Shown: positions 17,251 through 27,411 of the stretch, in pieces
Numbering within the stretch: position 1 is the first letter of the stretch
Layout: each line of letters opens with the position of its first letter
DNA from: Pseudomonas sp. KU26590
GTDB lineage: Bacteria; Pseudomonadota; Gammaproteobacteria; Pseudomonadales; Pseudomonadaceae
NCBI RefSeq assembly: GCF_026153515.1
Contig: NZ_CP110644.1
Coordinates: forward strand, 3,811,501-3,875,500
Reading direction: 5' to 3'
Length of the DNA stretch: 64,000 nucleotides
Translations under genes and position numbers: made by a program
The notes under the pieces: generated by a model
Seen by the model: only the letters and a program-made list of their open reading frames with translations
What the model was told of the DNA's origin: nothing
Databases searched by the model: none

Positions 17251-18132
17251 ATGTACAAGGAAGTCACCACCAAGTACCCCATTTTGCTGGTCCACGGCTT
17301 GTTCGGCTTTGACCGGATCGGCGCGGTTGAAATGTTCCATGCCGTACCCGAGGCGCTGGAGAGAGCCGGATGCAGGGTCCACGTGCCGGCGCTGTCCGGG
17401 GTCCACGACAACGAAACCCGCGGGAAGCAATTGATTGATCAGATCGAGCGCTTTCTGCGCCGCACCGGTTACCTGAAGGTCAACCTGATCGGACACAGCC
17501 AGGGCGCGCTGACCTCCCGCTATGCCGCTGCGATGCGTCCGGACATCGTGGCGTCGGTCACTTCCGTGAGCGGGCCCAATCACGGCTCGGAGGTGGCCGA
17601 CCGGGTGCGTCGGGCGCTGACGCCCGGGCAGATGCCTGAAGCGGTGGCATCGCGGCTGACCGCAGGTTTTGCCCACTTCCTGGCGCTGCTGAGTGGTAAT
17701 TCGGTGCTGCCTCAAGACCCGATTCAGGCACTCGATGCGCTGACGACCGAAGGCGTAGCGGCATTTAACCGCACGTATTCCCAGGGGCTGCCCTCGACGT
17801 GGGGCGGTGAAGGCGCTGAACGGGTCAACGGCGTTCACTATTACTCGTGGAGCGGCTGCATCGATGGTTCGTTGTTGTCCGAAGGCCGCAATGCGCTGGA
17901 TCCGCTGCACCTGGCGCTGCGCAGTTACGCGCGGCTGTTCGAGAAAGAAGCGGCTTCCAATGACGGCCTGGTCGGCCGATTCAGCTCCCATCTGGGCAAG
18001 GTGATCCGCTCCGACTACCCGATGGACCACGTGGACTCCATCAATCAAAGCGCCGGCCTGGTGCGCAAGCAGGTCGATCCGGTGGAGCTGTATGTGGACC
18101 ACGCTGCCCTCCTGTTCAGCAAAGGTCTTTGA
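17251..18132 (+). CDS. triacylglycerol lipase / esterase, alpha/beta hydrolase
   Basis: A 293-residue lipase of the Pseudomonas family I type. The oxyanion-hole segment PILLVHGLFGF is followed by the nucleophile elbow GHSQGA; SGPNHGS is also conserved, and the acid and base are probably in the late DGLVG and DHVDSIN segments. I start at 17251 because AAGGA is well placed for it; the ATG at 17242 follows AAGGA without spacing. There is no signal peptide, unlike secreted LipA, and no foldase gene next to it. So it is probably cytoplasmic or exported by another route. Confidence 0.85.
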   Translation: MYKEVTTKYPILLVHGLFGFDRIGAVEMFHAVPEALERAGCRVHVPALSGVHDNETRGKQLIDQIERFLRRTGYLKVNLIGHSQGALTSRYAAAMRPDIVASVTSVSGPNHGSEVADRVRRALTPGQMPEAVASRLTAGFAHFLALLSGNSVLPQDPIQALDALTTEGVAAFNRTYSQGLPSTWGGEGAERVNGVHYYSWSGCIDGSLLSEGRNALDPLHLALRSYARLFEKEAASNDGLVGRFSSHLGKVIRSDYPMDHVDSINQSAGLVRKQVDPVELYVDHAALLFSKGL

Positions 18133-18239
18133 CCGACGATGTCATCTGTCACGACCAGACAAAGGCGCCTGAACTTTCTCGGGAAACGCGGCCCTTATTC
18201 CGGTACGCTCGTTTCTTTTTTTTAACAGGAGTCTTCCAA

Positions 18240-18521
18240 ATGGCCAAAGCCACTGCCCGCCACATCCTCGTGTCCAGCGAAGAGAAGTGCAACGAACTCA
18301 AAGCGCAGATCGAAGGCGGCGCTGATTTCGCCGAAGTCGCGAAAGACAACTCCAGCTGCCCGTCCAGCCGTCAAGGCGGCGACCTCGGCTCCTTCGGCCC
18401 GGGTCAAATGGTCAAGGAATTCGACACCGTGGTGTTCAGCGCACCGGTGAACGTCGTCCAGGGCCCGGTGAAAACCCAGTTCGGTTATCACCTGCTGGAA
18501 GTGACCAGCCGTCAGGACTGA
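18240..18521 (+). CDS. single-domain parvulin peptidyl-prolyl cis-trans isomerase
   Basis: A 93-residue stand-alone parvulin of the PpiC/Par10 type, which speeds proline isomerisation in folding proteins. ARHILVSSEEKCNEL, the CPSSRQGGDLGSFGPGQMV block and FGYHLLEV are the family hallmarks, including the active-site His pair and Cys. AGGAG precedes the ATG at 18240; the longer ORF from 18129 lacks a site. No signal peptide, so cytoplasmic. A second parvulin lies at 29828. Confidence 0.9.
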   Translation: MAKATARHILVSSEEKCNELKAQIEGGADFAEVAKDNSSCPSSRQGGDLGSFGPGQMVKEFDTVVFSAPVNVVQGPVKTQFGYHLLEVTSRQD

Positions 18522-18540
18522 TCCTCCGCGCTGCTGCACG

Positions 18541-18573
18541 AACGGCCCGCCCTTGAAAGCGGGCCGTTTGTTT
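18541..18573 (+). terminator. intrinsic terminator after parvulin gene
   Basis: AACGGCCCGC pairs with GCGGGCCGTT around CCTTGAAA, followed by TGTTT. It separates the parvulin gene from the oligopeptide transporter operon. Confidence 0.8.
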
Positions 18574-18733
18574 ATCGGATCCTTGCTCCAGCGCAGTATT
18601 GTCCGGTTACAAAGGCTTGGGCTTTGCGGTACCTTGCCACCGGGGTAATCAATAAAAAAACCGGACCGGCCACCCTCGCCGTCATGACCTTCAACCCTGA
18701 TATTGCTCGCCAATGTCAGTCAGGATTCGTGCA

Positions 18734-20602
18734 ATGCGTTTTGTTTTGTCATCGCTGATGGTCGCAACACTCGTCCTCGTTTCAGGTTTTCAGGTTCTGT
18801 CCGCCGCCCCTCAACACGCGTTGACCGTTTACGGCGAGGCGCCGCGCTACCCGGCTAATTTCGAGCACTTCGATTACGTGAATGCCGATGCCCCGAAAGG
18901 CGGCAGCATGCGCCGCTCGGCGCAGGAAATCGGTCAGTTCGATCACATCATGCCGTACCTCGACAAGGGCACCGGCGTCGCCCAGGTCAACGGCTTGCTG
19001 TACTCGCCGCTGGCGGTCAGGTCGCTGGACGAGCCCTACACCGTTTATGGCTTGATCGCAGAGAAAATGGAACGCGCCCCCGACGGCATGTCCTTGCGTT
19101 TCTACCTGAGCCCCAAGGCCAGATTCTCCGACGGCTCGGCCATTACCGCCGAAGACGTGCGCTACACCTATAACCTGCTGATGACCCAGGGCAGCCTGTC
19201 GTACCGCACCGAGTTTCAGGACGTCAAAGGCGTTGAAGTCGAGTCGCCGACGCAAATCCGCTTTGATTTCAAAAGCAGTGAAAGCCGCACCCTGCCCCTG
19301 GATCTGGCCTCGCTGCCGGTGTTCCCCGAGCATTGGTGGAAGGACCGCGACTTTGCCAACGGCGGCGGCTTCGAGATTCCGGTGGGCAGCGGCCCGTATC
19401 GCATCGGCAAGGTCGACCCCGGGCGCAGCATCACCTTCGAGCGCAACCCCGACTGGTGGGGTAAAGACTTGCCGGTCAATCGCGGCCAGTACAACTTCGA
19501 TCATTTCAGCGTCGAGTATTTCGGCGACACCGACGTCGCGCGTCAGGTGCTACGCGGTGGCGGTTACGACTACAACCGCGAATATTCTGCCACCGGTTAC
19601 TCGATCGGCTATGACAGCCCGGCATTGACCGAAGGTCGTCTGCAGCGGGCGCACCTGGCCAAGGGTGCGGTGCAGAGCTCCCAGGGTTTTATCTTCAATC
19701 TTGATCGCCCGAAGTTTCAGGACCGGCGCGTGCGGCAGGCGCTGGCGATGTTGTGGGATTTTGAGTGGACCAACAAACAGATGATGCGCAACGTGTATGT
19801 GCGTCAGAACAGCTATTTCTCCAACAGTGATCTTGCGGCAACGGCGTTGCCCACCGCATCTGAGCTGAAGATCCTCGAGCCGTTGCGCGGTCAGGTTCCG
19901 CCGGAAGTCTTCACCACGGTGTTCCAGACCCCGAAAACCGATGGCAGCGGCTTCATTCGCGACAAACAGCTGCAAGCCCTGGCGTTGCTCGAAGAAGCAG
20001 GCTGGATGCCCCAGGGCGACAGGCTGGTCAACGCCCAGGGCGAACCGTTGAGTTTTACCTTCCTCAACGGCCAGAGCGGCTTCGAGAAAATCCTGCTGCC
20101 GTACAAGCGCAATCTGGCGCAGATCGGCATCGATTTCGAGATCCGCCGCATCGACTCGGCGCAGTACCTGAACCGGGTCATGGCCCGGGATTACGACATG
20201 ATCGTCACCGGCTACGGCGTTTCGACCTCCCCGGGCATGGAGCTGTACAACAACTTCGGTTCGAAAGTCGCCACCGATTCCGGTTCCAGCAACTACATGG
20301 TCCTGCGCGACCCGGCCGTCGACACCCTGATCGAAGGCCTGGCCAAAGCCGACAACAAGCCCGCGATGATCGACTACGCCCATGCCCTGGACCGGGTGCT
20401 GCAGTGGGGCTTCTACTGGATTCCCAACTATTACCCGCCCGGCTCTTCCACGGTGTGGTGGAACCGTTTCGGCATTCCCAAGGTGCAGGCCAGCAACAGC
20501 GAAGCCATCGACACCTGGTGGGAAGTCAGCCCCCAGGCCCTGACCAACGAACAGTTCGCTCAGCAACGGGGTGCTTCGGCCATTCCCTCGGAGGTCAAGT
20601 AA
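18734..20602 (+). CDS. yejA: oligopeptide ABC transporter, periplasmic binding protein (YejA type)
   Basis: A 622-residue SBP_bac_5 protein that binds peptides for YejBEF. The ATG at 18734 has AGGA 8 bases upstream; it is followed by a signal peptide ([18 protein letters not shown], cleaved near AAPQH). [20 protein letters not shown] and [10 protein letters not shown] are typical of YejA rather than DppA/OppA. Its stop overlaps the permease start (TAATG). In E. coli the homologous system takes up microcin C and translation-inhibiting peptides. Confidence 0.88.
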   Translation: MRFVLSSLMVATLVLVSGFQVLSAAPQHALTVYGEAPRYPANFEHFDYVNADAPKGGSMRRSAQEIGQFDHIMPYLDKGTGVAQVNGLLYSPLAVRSLDEPYTVYGLIAEKMERAPDGMSLRFYLSPKARFSDGSAITAEDVRYTYNLLMTQGSLSYRTEFQDVKGVEVESPTQIRFDFKSSESRTLPLDLASLPVFPEHWWKDRDFANGGGFEIPVGSGPYRIGKVDPGRSITFERNPDWWGKDLPVNRGQYNFDHFSVEYFGDTDVARQVLRGGGYDYNREYSATGYSIGYDSPALTEGRLQRAHLAKGAVQSSQGFIFNLDRPKFQDRRVRQALAMLWDFEWTNKQMMRNVYVRQNSYFSNSDLAATALPTASELKILEPLRGQVPPEVFTTVFQTPKTDGSGFIRDKQLQALALLEEAGWMPQGDRLVNAQGEPLSFTFLNGQSGFEKILLPYKRNLAQIGIDFEIRRIDSAQYLNRVMARDYDMIVTGYGVSTSPGMELYNNFGSKVATDSGSSNYMVLRDPAVDTLIEGLAKADNKPAMIDYAHALDRVLQWGFYWIPNYYPPGSSTVWWNRFGIPKVQASNSEAIDTWWEVSPQALTNEQFAQQRGASAIPSEVK

Positions 20603-21666
20603 TGCTCGGCTACCTGATAAGGCGCCTGCTGCTGATTATTCCGACGCTGCTGTGCATTCTCCTGGTCAACTTCTTCATCGTGCAGGCTGCGCCCGGCGGC
20701 CCGGTGGAACAAGCCATCGCCAAGCTGCAAGGCGTCGCGGGCGGCACCATTGGCGCGGGCCACAGCGAAACCATGAACGTTGGTCAGTCCCGGGCCAGTC
20801 GCGGGCTCGATCCCAAGCTGATCAAGGAGATCGAGCATCAGTACGGTTTCGACAAACCCCTGCATGAGCGTCTATGGCTAATGCTGAAGAACTACGCCCA
20901 GCTGGATTTCGGCAACAGCTTCTTTCGCGGCGCCAAGGTCACGGACCTGATCCTGCAAAAGATGCCCGTGTCCATCTCGCTGGGGCTGTGGGCGACGCTG
21001 ATCACTTATCTGGTGTCGATCCCCCTGGGCATCCGCAAGGCGGTCAAGCACGGCAGCCACTTCGACATCTGGAGCAGCACCGCAATCATCATCGGCTACG
21101 CAATGCCCGCCTTTCTGTTCGCCATGCTATTGGTGGTGCTGTTTGCCGGCGGCACGTCGCTGAGCTGGTTCCCGGTGCGCGGACTGGTGTCCGAAAATTT
21201 CGATCAACTGAGCACCCTGGGCAAGATCGCCGACTACTTCTGGCACCTGGTGTTGCCGGTGACGTCACTGGTTATCGGCGGCTTCGCGACGCTGACCATC
21301 CTGACCAAAAACTCCTTCCTCAACGAAGTCACCCGCCAGTACGTGGTGACCGCCCGCGCTAAAGGCCTGAGTGAGCGACGCGTCCTTTACGGCCACGTGT
21401 TCCGCAACGCCATGTTGCTGATCGTGGCCGGCATTCCCCAGGCGTTCATCAGCGTGTTCTTCGCCGGTTCGTTGATGATCGAAGTGATCTTCTCCCTCGA
21501 TGGCCTCGGCCGCATGAGTTACGAAGCCGCGGTGTCCCGGGACTACCCGGTGGTATTCGGTTCGCTGTTCATCTTCACGCTGTTCGGGTTGCTGATAAAG
21601 CTGGTCGGGGACATCTGCTACACCCTGGTCGACCCCCGTATCGACTTCAGCGCGAGGAATGCGTGA
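20602..21666 (+). CDS. yejB: oligopeptide ABC transporter permease YejB
   Basis: A 354-residue inner-membrane permease. It begins [19 protein letters not shown], the classic first helix of BPD_transp_1 permeases, and has about six membrane segments. The coupling loop [20 protein letters not shown] contacts the ATPase. The start overlaps the binding-protein stop, and its own stop overlaps the next permease, so the operon is translationally coupled. Confidence 0.92.
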   Translation: MLGYLIRRLLLIIPTLLCILLVNFFIVQAAPGGPVEQAIAKLQGVAGGTIGAGHSETMNVGQSRASRGLDPKLIKEIEHQYGFDKPLHERLWLMLKNYAQLDFGNSFFRGAKVTDLILQKMPVSISLGLWATLITYLVSIPLGIRKAVKHGSHFDIWSSTAIIIGYAMPAFLFAMLLVVLFAGGTSLSWFPVRGLVSENFDQLSTLGKIADYFWHLVLPVTSLVIGGFATLTILTKNSFLNEVTRQYVVTARAKGLSERRVLYGHVFRNAMLLIVAGIPQAFISVFFAGSLMIEVIFSLDGLGRMSYEAAVSRDYPVVFGSLFIFTLFGLLIKLVGDICYTLVDPRIDFSARNA

Positions 21667-22688
21667 TGCGCAGACTGTCTCCGGTGGCTCGCCGTCGCTT
21701 CGAGCGCTTCCGCAACAACCGCCGTGGCTGGTGGTCGTTGTGGTTGTTCTGCGGGCTGTTCGTGCTCAGCCTGTGCGGCGAGCTGATTGCCAACGACAAA
21801 CCCTTGGTGCTGAGTTATCAGCATGAGCTGTACTTCCCTGCCTTCAAGCGCCACACCGAGCAGGAATTCGGCGGCCAGTTGCCCTTTCAGCCGGACTACC
21901 GCAGCGATTACGTGCGCCAGTTGATCAGCAAGGGCGATGGCTGGATGCTGTTTCCGCCAATCCCGTTCAGCGATGACACACCCAACTATGACCTGAACAA
22001 ACCGGCGCCGAGCCCGCCCTCCTCGATCAACTGGCTGGGCACCGACGATCAGGCCCGGGACGTGCTGGCCCGGGTCATTTTCGGCGCGCGGGTGTCGATT
22101 CTGTTTGCCCTGGCGCTGACCTTCATCAGTGCGCTGATCGGCATCGCCGCCGGCGCATTGCAGGGCTATTACGGCGGCTGGGTGGATTTGATCGGCCAGC
22201 GCGTGCTGGAAGTCTGGTCCGGCCTGCCGGTGCTGTACCTGCTGATCATTCTGTCGGGCTTCGTCGAGCCGAACTTCTGGTGGCTGCTGGGGATCATGGC
22301 GCTGTTTTCGTGGCTGGCGCTGGTGGACGTGGTGCGCGCCGAGTTCCTGCGCGGCCGCAATCTGGAGTACGTCAAAGCGGCGCGCGCGCTGGGGCTGAGT
22401 GATCGCAAGGTGATCCTGCGGCACATTCTGCCCAACGCCATGAACGCCACCCTGAGTTACCTCCCTTTCATTCTCACCGGGGCGATCTCCACGCTGACCG
22501 CGCTGGACTTCCTCGGCTTCGGCATGCCTGCCGGTAGCGCGTCACTGGGCGAGCTGATCGCCCAGGGCAAACAGAACCTGCAGGCGCCATGGCTGGGCTT
22601 CACGGCATTTTTCACACTGGCGCTGATACTGTCGCTGCTGGTGTTTATTGGCGAGGCCCTGCGGGATGCCTTCGACCCGAGGTCCTGA
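21666..22688 (+). CDS. yejE: oligopeptide ABC transporter permease YejE
   Basis: A 340-residue second permease. An N-terminal helix (WWSLWLFCGLFVLSLCGELI) is followed by a long periplasmic segment, then the transport core with GTDDQARDVLARVIFGAR and the coupling loop EYVKAARALGLSDRKVI. The ATG at 21666 shares TGATG with the YejB stop; a GTG at 21663 is equally possible. It pairs with YejB as a heterodimer. Confidence 0.92.
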   Translation: MRRLSPVARRRFERFRNNRRGWWSLWLFCGLFVLSLCGELIANDKPLVLSYQHELYFPAFKRHTEQEFGGQLPFQPDYRSDYVRQLISKGDGWMLFPPIPFSDDTPNYDLNKPAPSPPSSINWLGTDDQARDVLARVIFGARVSILFALALTFISALIGIAAGALQGYYGGWVDLIGQRVLEVWSGLPVLYLLIILSGFVEPNFWWLLGIMALFSWLALVDVVRAEFLRGRNLEYVKAARALGLSDRKVILRHILPNAMNATLSYLPFILTGAISTLTALDFLGFGMPAGSASLGELIAQGKQNLQAPWLGFTAFFTLALILSLLVFIGEALRDAFDPRS

Positions 22689-22689
22689 G

Positions 22690-24273
22690 ATGTCCGAAAA
22701 CCTGATCGAAATCCGCGACCTCTCGGTGTCGTTCAACGGCCACACCGTGGTCAAGCACTTGAGCCTGGACATCCCGGCCGGTGAGTGCCTGGCATTGGTT
22801 GGCGAGTCCGGCTCGGGCAAATCGGTGACCGCGCATTCGATCCTGCAACTGCTGCCCCAGGCGGGCACGCTGAGCACTGGCAGCATTCGTTATCGCGGCA
22901 AGGAGTTGCTCGGCGCCGATGGCAACGTCATGCGCGAACTCCGGGGCAATCAGATCGCGATGATCTTTCAGGAGCCGATGACCTCGCTGAACCCGCTGCA
23001 CACGGTGTCCCGGCAAATCGGCGAGACCTTGCTGCTGCACAAGGGCATGGCAGGCAAGGCGGCTCAGGCGCGGATCATTGAGCTGCTGGAGCTGGTCGGC
23101 ATTCAGCACCCGAAAAAGCGCCTGAAGGCCTACCCCCACGAGTTGTCCGGCGGCCAGCGCCAGCGGGTGATGATCGCCATGGCGCTGGCCTGCGAGCCGG
23201 AACTGCTGATTGCCGATGAGCCAACCACGGCCCTGGATGTGACCGTGCAGCGCAAGATCCTGCTGCTGCTCAAACAGCTGCAGCAACGGCTGAACATGTC
23301 GCTGTTGCTGATCAGCCACGACCTCAATCTGGTGCACAGCATTGCCCAGCGGGTGTGCGTCATGCGCGCCGGGGAAATCGTCGAGCAGTCCAATTGCCAG
23401 TCGCTGTTCAAAAACCCGCAACACCCTTACAGCCGCTTGCTGCTGGACGCGGAACCGGCCGGCGAGCCGTTGCCCCGCGACACCCGCGAGAAGGTGCTGG
23501 AGGTCGATAACCTGCGGGTCTGGTTCTCCCTCGGCGGCGGGATTTTCAACCGGCACCACGAATACCTGAAAGCCGTCGATGACATCAGCCTGAGCATCGA
23601 GCGCGGCAAAACCCTGGGCATCGTTGGCGAATCCGGCTCGGGCAAGTCGACACTTGGTCAGGCCATCCTGCGCTTGCTGGAATCGCGTGGCAGTATCCGC
23701 TTCAAGGGTCACGCGCTGGACAGCCTGAATCAGAAGCAGATGCGCCCGTGGCGCAAGCAGATGCAGGTGGTTTTTCAGGACCCTTACGGCAGCCTCAGCC
23801 CGCGCATGTCGGTGGCACAGATCATGAGCGAGGGCCTGGAAGTTCACAGCGACCTGGACAAGGCCAGCTGTGAGGCCGAAGTGATTCGTGCGCTGGAGGA
23901 AGTCGGCATCGACCCGTCGAGCCGGCACCGTTACCCCCATGAATTTTCCGGTGGGCAGCGGCAACGTATCGCCATTGCCCGCGCCCTTGTGCTCAAACCT
24001 GCCTTGATATTGCTCGACGAACCGACCTCTGCCCTGGATCGCACCGTGCAGAAACAGGTCGTCGCGCTGTTGCGTCAATTGCAGGAACGGCACGGCCTGA
24101 CTTACCTGTTCATCAGCCATGACCTGGCCGTGGTCAAGGCGCTGGCCCATGACCTGATCGTGGTCAAGGACGGCAAAGTGGTCGAGCGCGGCGCGAGCCA
24201 CGATGTGTTCGATGCGCCGCAGCACCCCTACACCCGGGAATTGCTGGCGGCGGCGCACCCCGGTTTCAACTGA
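22690..24273 (+). CDS. yejF: oligopeptide ABC transporter ATP-binding protein YejF (fused duplicate)
   Basis: A 527-residue protein with two complete nucleotide-binding domains in one chain, as in YejF. Domain 1 has Walker A GESGSGKS, signature LSGGQRQR and Walker [10 protein letters not shown]. Domain 2 has a second [16 protein letters not shown] and ILLDEPTS. Both have switch-His ISHDL. Each domain ends in the oligopeptide-type HPY(S/T)R region. GAGG precedes the ATG at 22690; the in-frame upstream start lies inside yejE. Confidence 0.93.
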   Translation: MSENLIEIRDLSVSFNGHTVVKHLSLDIPAGECLALVGESGSGKSVTAHSILQLLPQAGTLSTGSIRYRGKELLGADGNVMRELRGNQIAMIFQEPMTSLNPLHTVSRQIGETLLLHKGMAGKAAQARIIELLELVGIQHPKKRLKAYPHELSGGQRQRVMIAMALACEPELLIADEPTTALDVTVQRKILLLLKQLQQRLNMSLLLISHDLNLVHSIAQRVCVMRAGEIVEQSNCQSLFKNPQHPYSRLLLDAEPAGEPLPRDTREKVLEVDNLRVWFSLGGGIFNRHHEYLKAVDDISLSIERGKTLGIVGESGSGKSTLGQAILRLLESRGSIRFKGHALDSLNQKQMRPWRKQMQVVFQDPYGSLSPRMSVAQIMSEGLEVHSDLDKASCEAEVIRALEEVGIDPSSRHRYPHEFSGGQRQRIAIARALVLKPALILLDEPTSALDRTVQKQVVALLRQLQERHGLTYLFISHDLAVVKALAHDLIVVKDGKVVERGASHDVFDAPQHPYTRELLAAAHPGFN

Positions 24274-24324
24274 AGCTCGTCCCAACCAGTAGTCTGTGCG
24301 GCCAGATGCCGAGGAACAGGATGG

Positions 24325-25752
24325 ATGGAACCGCAGATGAAAGACACTGAAAGCCTGAAGGATTACCGGCGCGTTCGGCGACTGGCGATCCGTTCGCTCT
24401 TCGAGATCATCGAGCAGTCCAGCGAAGGCACGGTGATCGTCGACCGCGATGCGCGCATCGTCTGGATCAACGAGCGCTACGCCCGCCGCTTTGGCCTGGA
24501 AGACCCGAGCCGCGCGGTCGGTCAGCCGTGTGAACAGGTAATTCCGGGCAGCCTTCTGCGCCAGGTGGCGAGCAACGGCCAGCCGATTCTGCTGGACATG
24601 ATGGACACGGCGAAGGACCCGCTGGTGGTCATGCGCCTGCCGATTCATGACGACGGCGGCGCGGTGATCGGCGCCATCGGCTTTGCCCTGTTCGACGAGC
24701 TGCACGCGCTGTCGCCGCTGCTCAAGCGCTATTCGAGCATGCAGCAGGAGCTGGCTTCGACCCGCTCGCTGCTGCGCGCCCGTCAGGCCAAATACAGCTT
24801 TGCCCATTTCATCGGCACCAGTGCCGCGAGCCTCGAAGTGAAACGCCGAGCGCGCCGCAGCGCCAACACCGATTCTCCGGTGCTGCTGCTCGGCGAGACC
24901 GGCACCGGCAAGGAGCTGCTCGCCCACGCCGTGCACAACAGCTCGCCACGGGCGCACAAACCCTTCGTCAGCATCAACAGTGCGGCGATTCCCGAGGCGT
25001 TGCTGGAGGCGGAGTTCTTCGGCACCGCCCCTGGCGCGTTTACCGGCGCCGACCGCAAGGGGCGCCAGGGCAAACTGCACCTGGCCGAGGGCGGCACGCT
25101 GTTTCTCGACGAAATCGGCGACATGCCTTTGCCGCTGCAGAGCAAATTGCTGCGGGTGCTGCAAGAAAAGGAATACGAGCCGGTAGGCTCCAACGAACTG
25201 ATCAAGAGCGATGTGCGCGTGATTGCCGCGACCTCCACCGACCTCGAAGCGGCGATCAAGCGTGGCGAGTTTCGCGCCGACCTGTATTACCGGTTGAGTG
25301 TATTGCCCATAAAAGTACCGCCATTGCGCGAGCGTCTGGATGATATTCCGGCGCTGGCCGAAGCGATTCTCGAGGACCTTCACAGCCATCACGAACTGGC
25401 GTCCGGTTCCTTGGTGGCCCTCGCTCAACATGCCTGGCCGGGCAACATTCGCGAGCTGCGCAACGTGCTCGAGCGTGCGGCGCTGCTCAGCGACGATCTG
25501 CAGCTCAACCCCAACGACATTCGCGCCGCCATCGGCACGCTGGTGCCGGTGGCCAGTCCGCCGGTACCGGGTTGGTCAGCGTCCAATGATCAAACCTACA
25601 GCGAGGCGCGGCAGCATTTCGACCGGGAGCTGATTCAGGCGAAGCTGGCGCAGTGCGCGGGTAACGTGATTCTCGCGGCTCGGCAGTTGGGGTTGGGGCG
25701 TTCGACGCTGTACAAAAAGATGGCCGCGCTGGGGATCGCTGAGTCTCAATAG
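24325..25752 (+). CDS. hbcR: sigma-54-dependent activator of hydroxybutyrate use (HbcR-like)
   Basis: A 475-residue activator: PAS sensor (residues 20-125), AAA+ domain with Walker A GETGTGKE (190-197), the sigma-54 contact loop GAFTGA (237-242) and Walker B LFLDEIGD (259-266), and a Fis-type HTH at the end (AARQLGLGRSTLYKKM). It lies just upstream of gntP and bdhA, the same arrangement as P. aeruginosa PA2005-PA2003, where HbcR activates 3-hydroxybutyrate catabolism with RpoN. The GAFTGA loop and ATPase residues are intact, so it should activate a -24/-12 promoter, and one is visible at 25937. Confidence 0.88.
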   Translation: MEPQMKDTESLKDYRRVRRLAIRSLFEIIEQSSEGTVIVDRDARIVWINERYARRFGLEDPSRAVGQPCEQVIPGSLLRQVASNGQPILLDMMDTAKDPLVVMRLPIHDDGGAVIGAIGFALFDELHALSPLLKRYSSMQQELASTRSLLRARQAKYSFAHFIGTSAASLEVKRRARRSANTDSPVLLLGETGTGKELLAHAVHNSSPRAHKPFVSINSAAIPEALLEAEFFGTAPGAFTGADRKGRQGKLHLAEGGTLFLDEIGDMPLPLQSKLLRVLQEKEYEPVGSNELIKSDVRVIAATSTDLEAAIKRGEFRADLYYRLSVLPIKVPPLRERLDDIPALAEAILEDLHSHHELASGSLVALAQHAWPGNIRELRNVLERAALLSDDLQLNPNDIRAAIGTLVPVASPPVPGWSASNDQTYSEARQHFDRELIQAKLAQCAGNVILAARQLGLGRSTLYKKMAALGIAESQ

Positions 25753-25936
25753 CGAGACTGTTTGTCTACGATTCCGGACTGATTGCCAGGTATCCCGATC
25801 TAGAGCTGTCGCAATCCGGGGCAATTGGTTTTTCACGCTCTCGCTTGCACAGTAGCGGTCTCGTTTTCTGGACATATCTGACGCCGCGCCCTAACGCCAT
25901 CGCGTAAATCGTTTCAAATTCAGCCACTTAGCGTAA

Positions 25937-25952
25937 TGGCATGAAAGTAGCT
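25937..25952 (+). promoter_or_regulatory. sigma-54 (-24/-12) promoter of gntP-bdhA
   Basis: TGGCATGAAAGTAGCT matches TGGCAC-G-N4-TTGC with the invariant GG and GC at the correct 10-base spacing; mismatches are at one -24 and one -12 position. It lies 58 bases before the permease ATG and downstream of the gene for a sigma-54 activator. Confidence 0.7.
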
Positions 25953-26009
25953 ATACCTCCTGTTGCGCGGCCTCGCCGCACCCAAAACAAAAACAACAGG
26001 AGACACTCG

Positions 26010-27401
26010 ATGAGTGTGATCATCGCTTTAGCGGCCCTTACGCTGCTGATGCTGGCTGCGTACCGGGGTTACAGCGTCATCCTCTTTGCCCCCATTGCGG
26101 CGCTCGGCGCCGTGCTGCTCACCGACCCCTCTGCCGTGGCGCCCGCCTTCACCGGCGTGTTCATGGACAAGATGGTCGGCTTCGTCAAACTCTACTTCCC
26201 GGTGTTTTTGCTCGGCGCCGTGTTCGGCAAGCTGATCGAGCTGTCGGGGTTCTCGCGCTCCATCGTGGCGGCTGCCATTCGCCTGCTCGGCACCCGCCAG
26301 GCGATGCTGGTGATCGTGCTGGTCTGCGCGCTGCTGACCTATGGCGGCGTGTCGCTGTTCGTGGTGGTGTTTGCGGTCTACCCGTTTGCCGCCGAGATGT
26401 TCCGCCAGAGCAACATTCCCAAGCGGCTGATTCCCGCGACCATCGCCCTTGGCGCGTTCTCGTTCACCATGGACGCCCTGCCGGGCACCCCGCAAATCCA
26501 GAACATTATCCCCTCGACCTTCTTCAACACCACGGCGTGGGCTGCGCCGTGGCTGGGTCTGATCGGCACGGCGTTCGTCTTCAGCGCCGGCATGCTGTTT
26601 CTGCAACGCCAGCGCAACCGGGCTCAACGTGCGGGCGAAGGCTATGGCACCGAGCTGCGCAACGAGCCTGACACCCCGGCCGATATCGCACTGCCCAACC
26701 CGTGGGTCGCCCTGGCGCCGCTGTTGCTGGTGGGGGTCATGAACCTGCTGTTTACCCAGTGGATTCCGCAGTGGTATGGCAAGACCCACACCCTGGCGCT
26801 GCCGGGCATGGCGACACCGGTGCAGACCGACATCGCCAAGATCACCGCGATCTGGGCGGTCGAGGCGGCACTGCTGGTCGGCATTGTCTTTGTACTGCTG
26901 TTCGCCTTCAGCACCGTCAAATCGAAGCTGGCCGAGGGCAGCAAGGGGGCGGTCGGCGGCGCGCTGTTGGCGGCGATGAACACGGCGTCGGAATACGGTT
27001 TTGGTGCCGTGATTGCGTCGTTGCCCGGATTCCTCGTGCTGGCCGACGGACTGAAGAGCATTCCCAATCCGCTGGTCAACGAAGCGATTACCGTGACCCT
27101 GCTCGCCGGGATCACCGGCTCGGCGTCCGGGGGCATGAGCATTGCCCTGGCGGCGATGTCCGACAGCTTTATCGCGGCGGCCCACGCGGCGAACATTCCG
27201 CTGGAGGTGTTGCACCGCGTCGCGGCCATGGCCAGCGGCGGCATGGACACGCTGCCGCACAACGGCGCGGTCATCACCCTGCTGGCGGTCACCGGGCTGA
27301 CCCACCGTGAGGCCTACAAGGACATCTTCGGCATCACGATCATCAAGACACTGGCGGTGTTTGTGGTGATCGGCGTCTTCTATGCAACCGGCATCGTATG
27401 A
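26010..27401 (+). CDS. GntP-family permease, probable 3-hydroxybutyrate importer
   Basis: A 463-residue inner-membrane transporter with about 12 helices, of the GntP/gluconate:H+ symporter family. AGGAGA precedes the ATG at 26010, making the N-terminus MSVIIALAALTLLMLAAY. Family features include the GVSLFVVVFAVYPFA and GMDTLPHNGAVITLL segments. It is cotranscribed with bdhA, so the likely substrate is 3-hydroxybutyrate rather than gluconate. Expression is predicted to need RpoN and HbcR. Confidence 0.88.
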   Translation: MSVIIALAALTLLMLAAYRGYSVILFAPIAALGAVLLTDPSAVAPAFTGVFMDKMVGFVKLYFPVFLLGAVFGKLIELSGFSRSIVAAAIRLLGTRQAMLVIVLVCALLTYGGVSLFVVVFAVYPFAAEMFRQSNIPKRLIPATIALGAFSFTMDALPGTPQIQNIIPSTFFNTTAWAAPWLGLIGTAFVFSAGMLFLQRQRNRAQRAGEGYGTELRNEPDTPADIALPNPWVALAPLLLVGVMNLLFTQWIPQWYGKTHTLALPGMATPVQTDIAKITAIWAVEAALLVGIVFVLLFAFSTVKSKLAEGSKGAVGGALLAAMNTASEYGFGAVIASLPGFLVLADGLKSIPNPLVNEAITVTLLAGITGSASGGMSIALAAMSDSFIAAAHAANIPLEVLHRVAAMASGGMDTLPHNGAVITLLAVTGLTHREAYKDIFGITIIKTLAVFVVIGVFYATGIV

Positions 27402-27411
27402 GGAATTGAAC

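Noticed and set aside
22645-25431. 928-codon minus-strand ORF
   Set aside because: Antisense to yejF and hbcR, both with full motif sets; no ribosome site or protein family.
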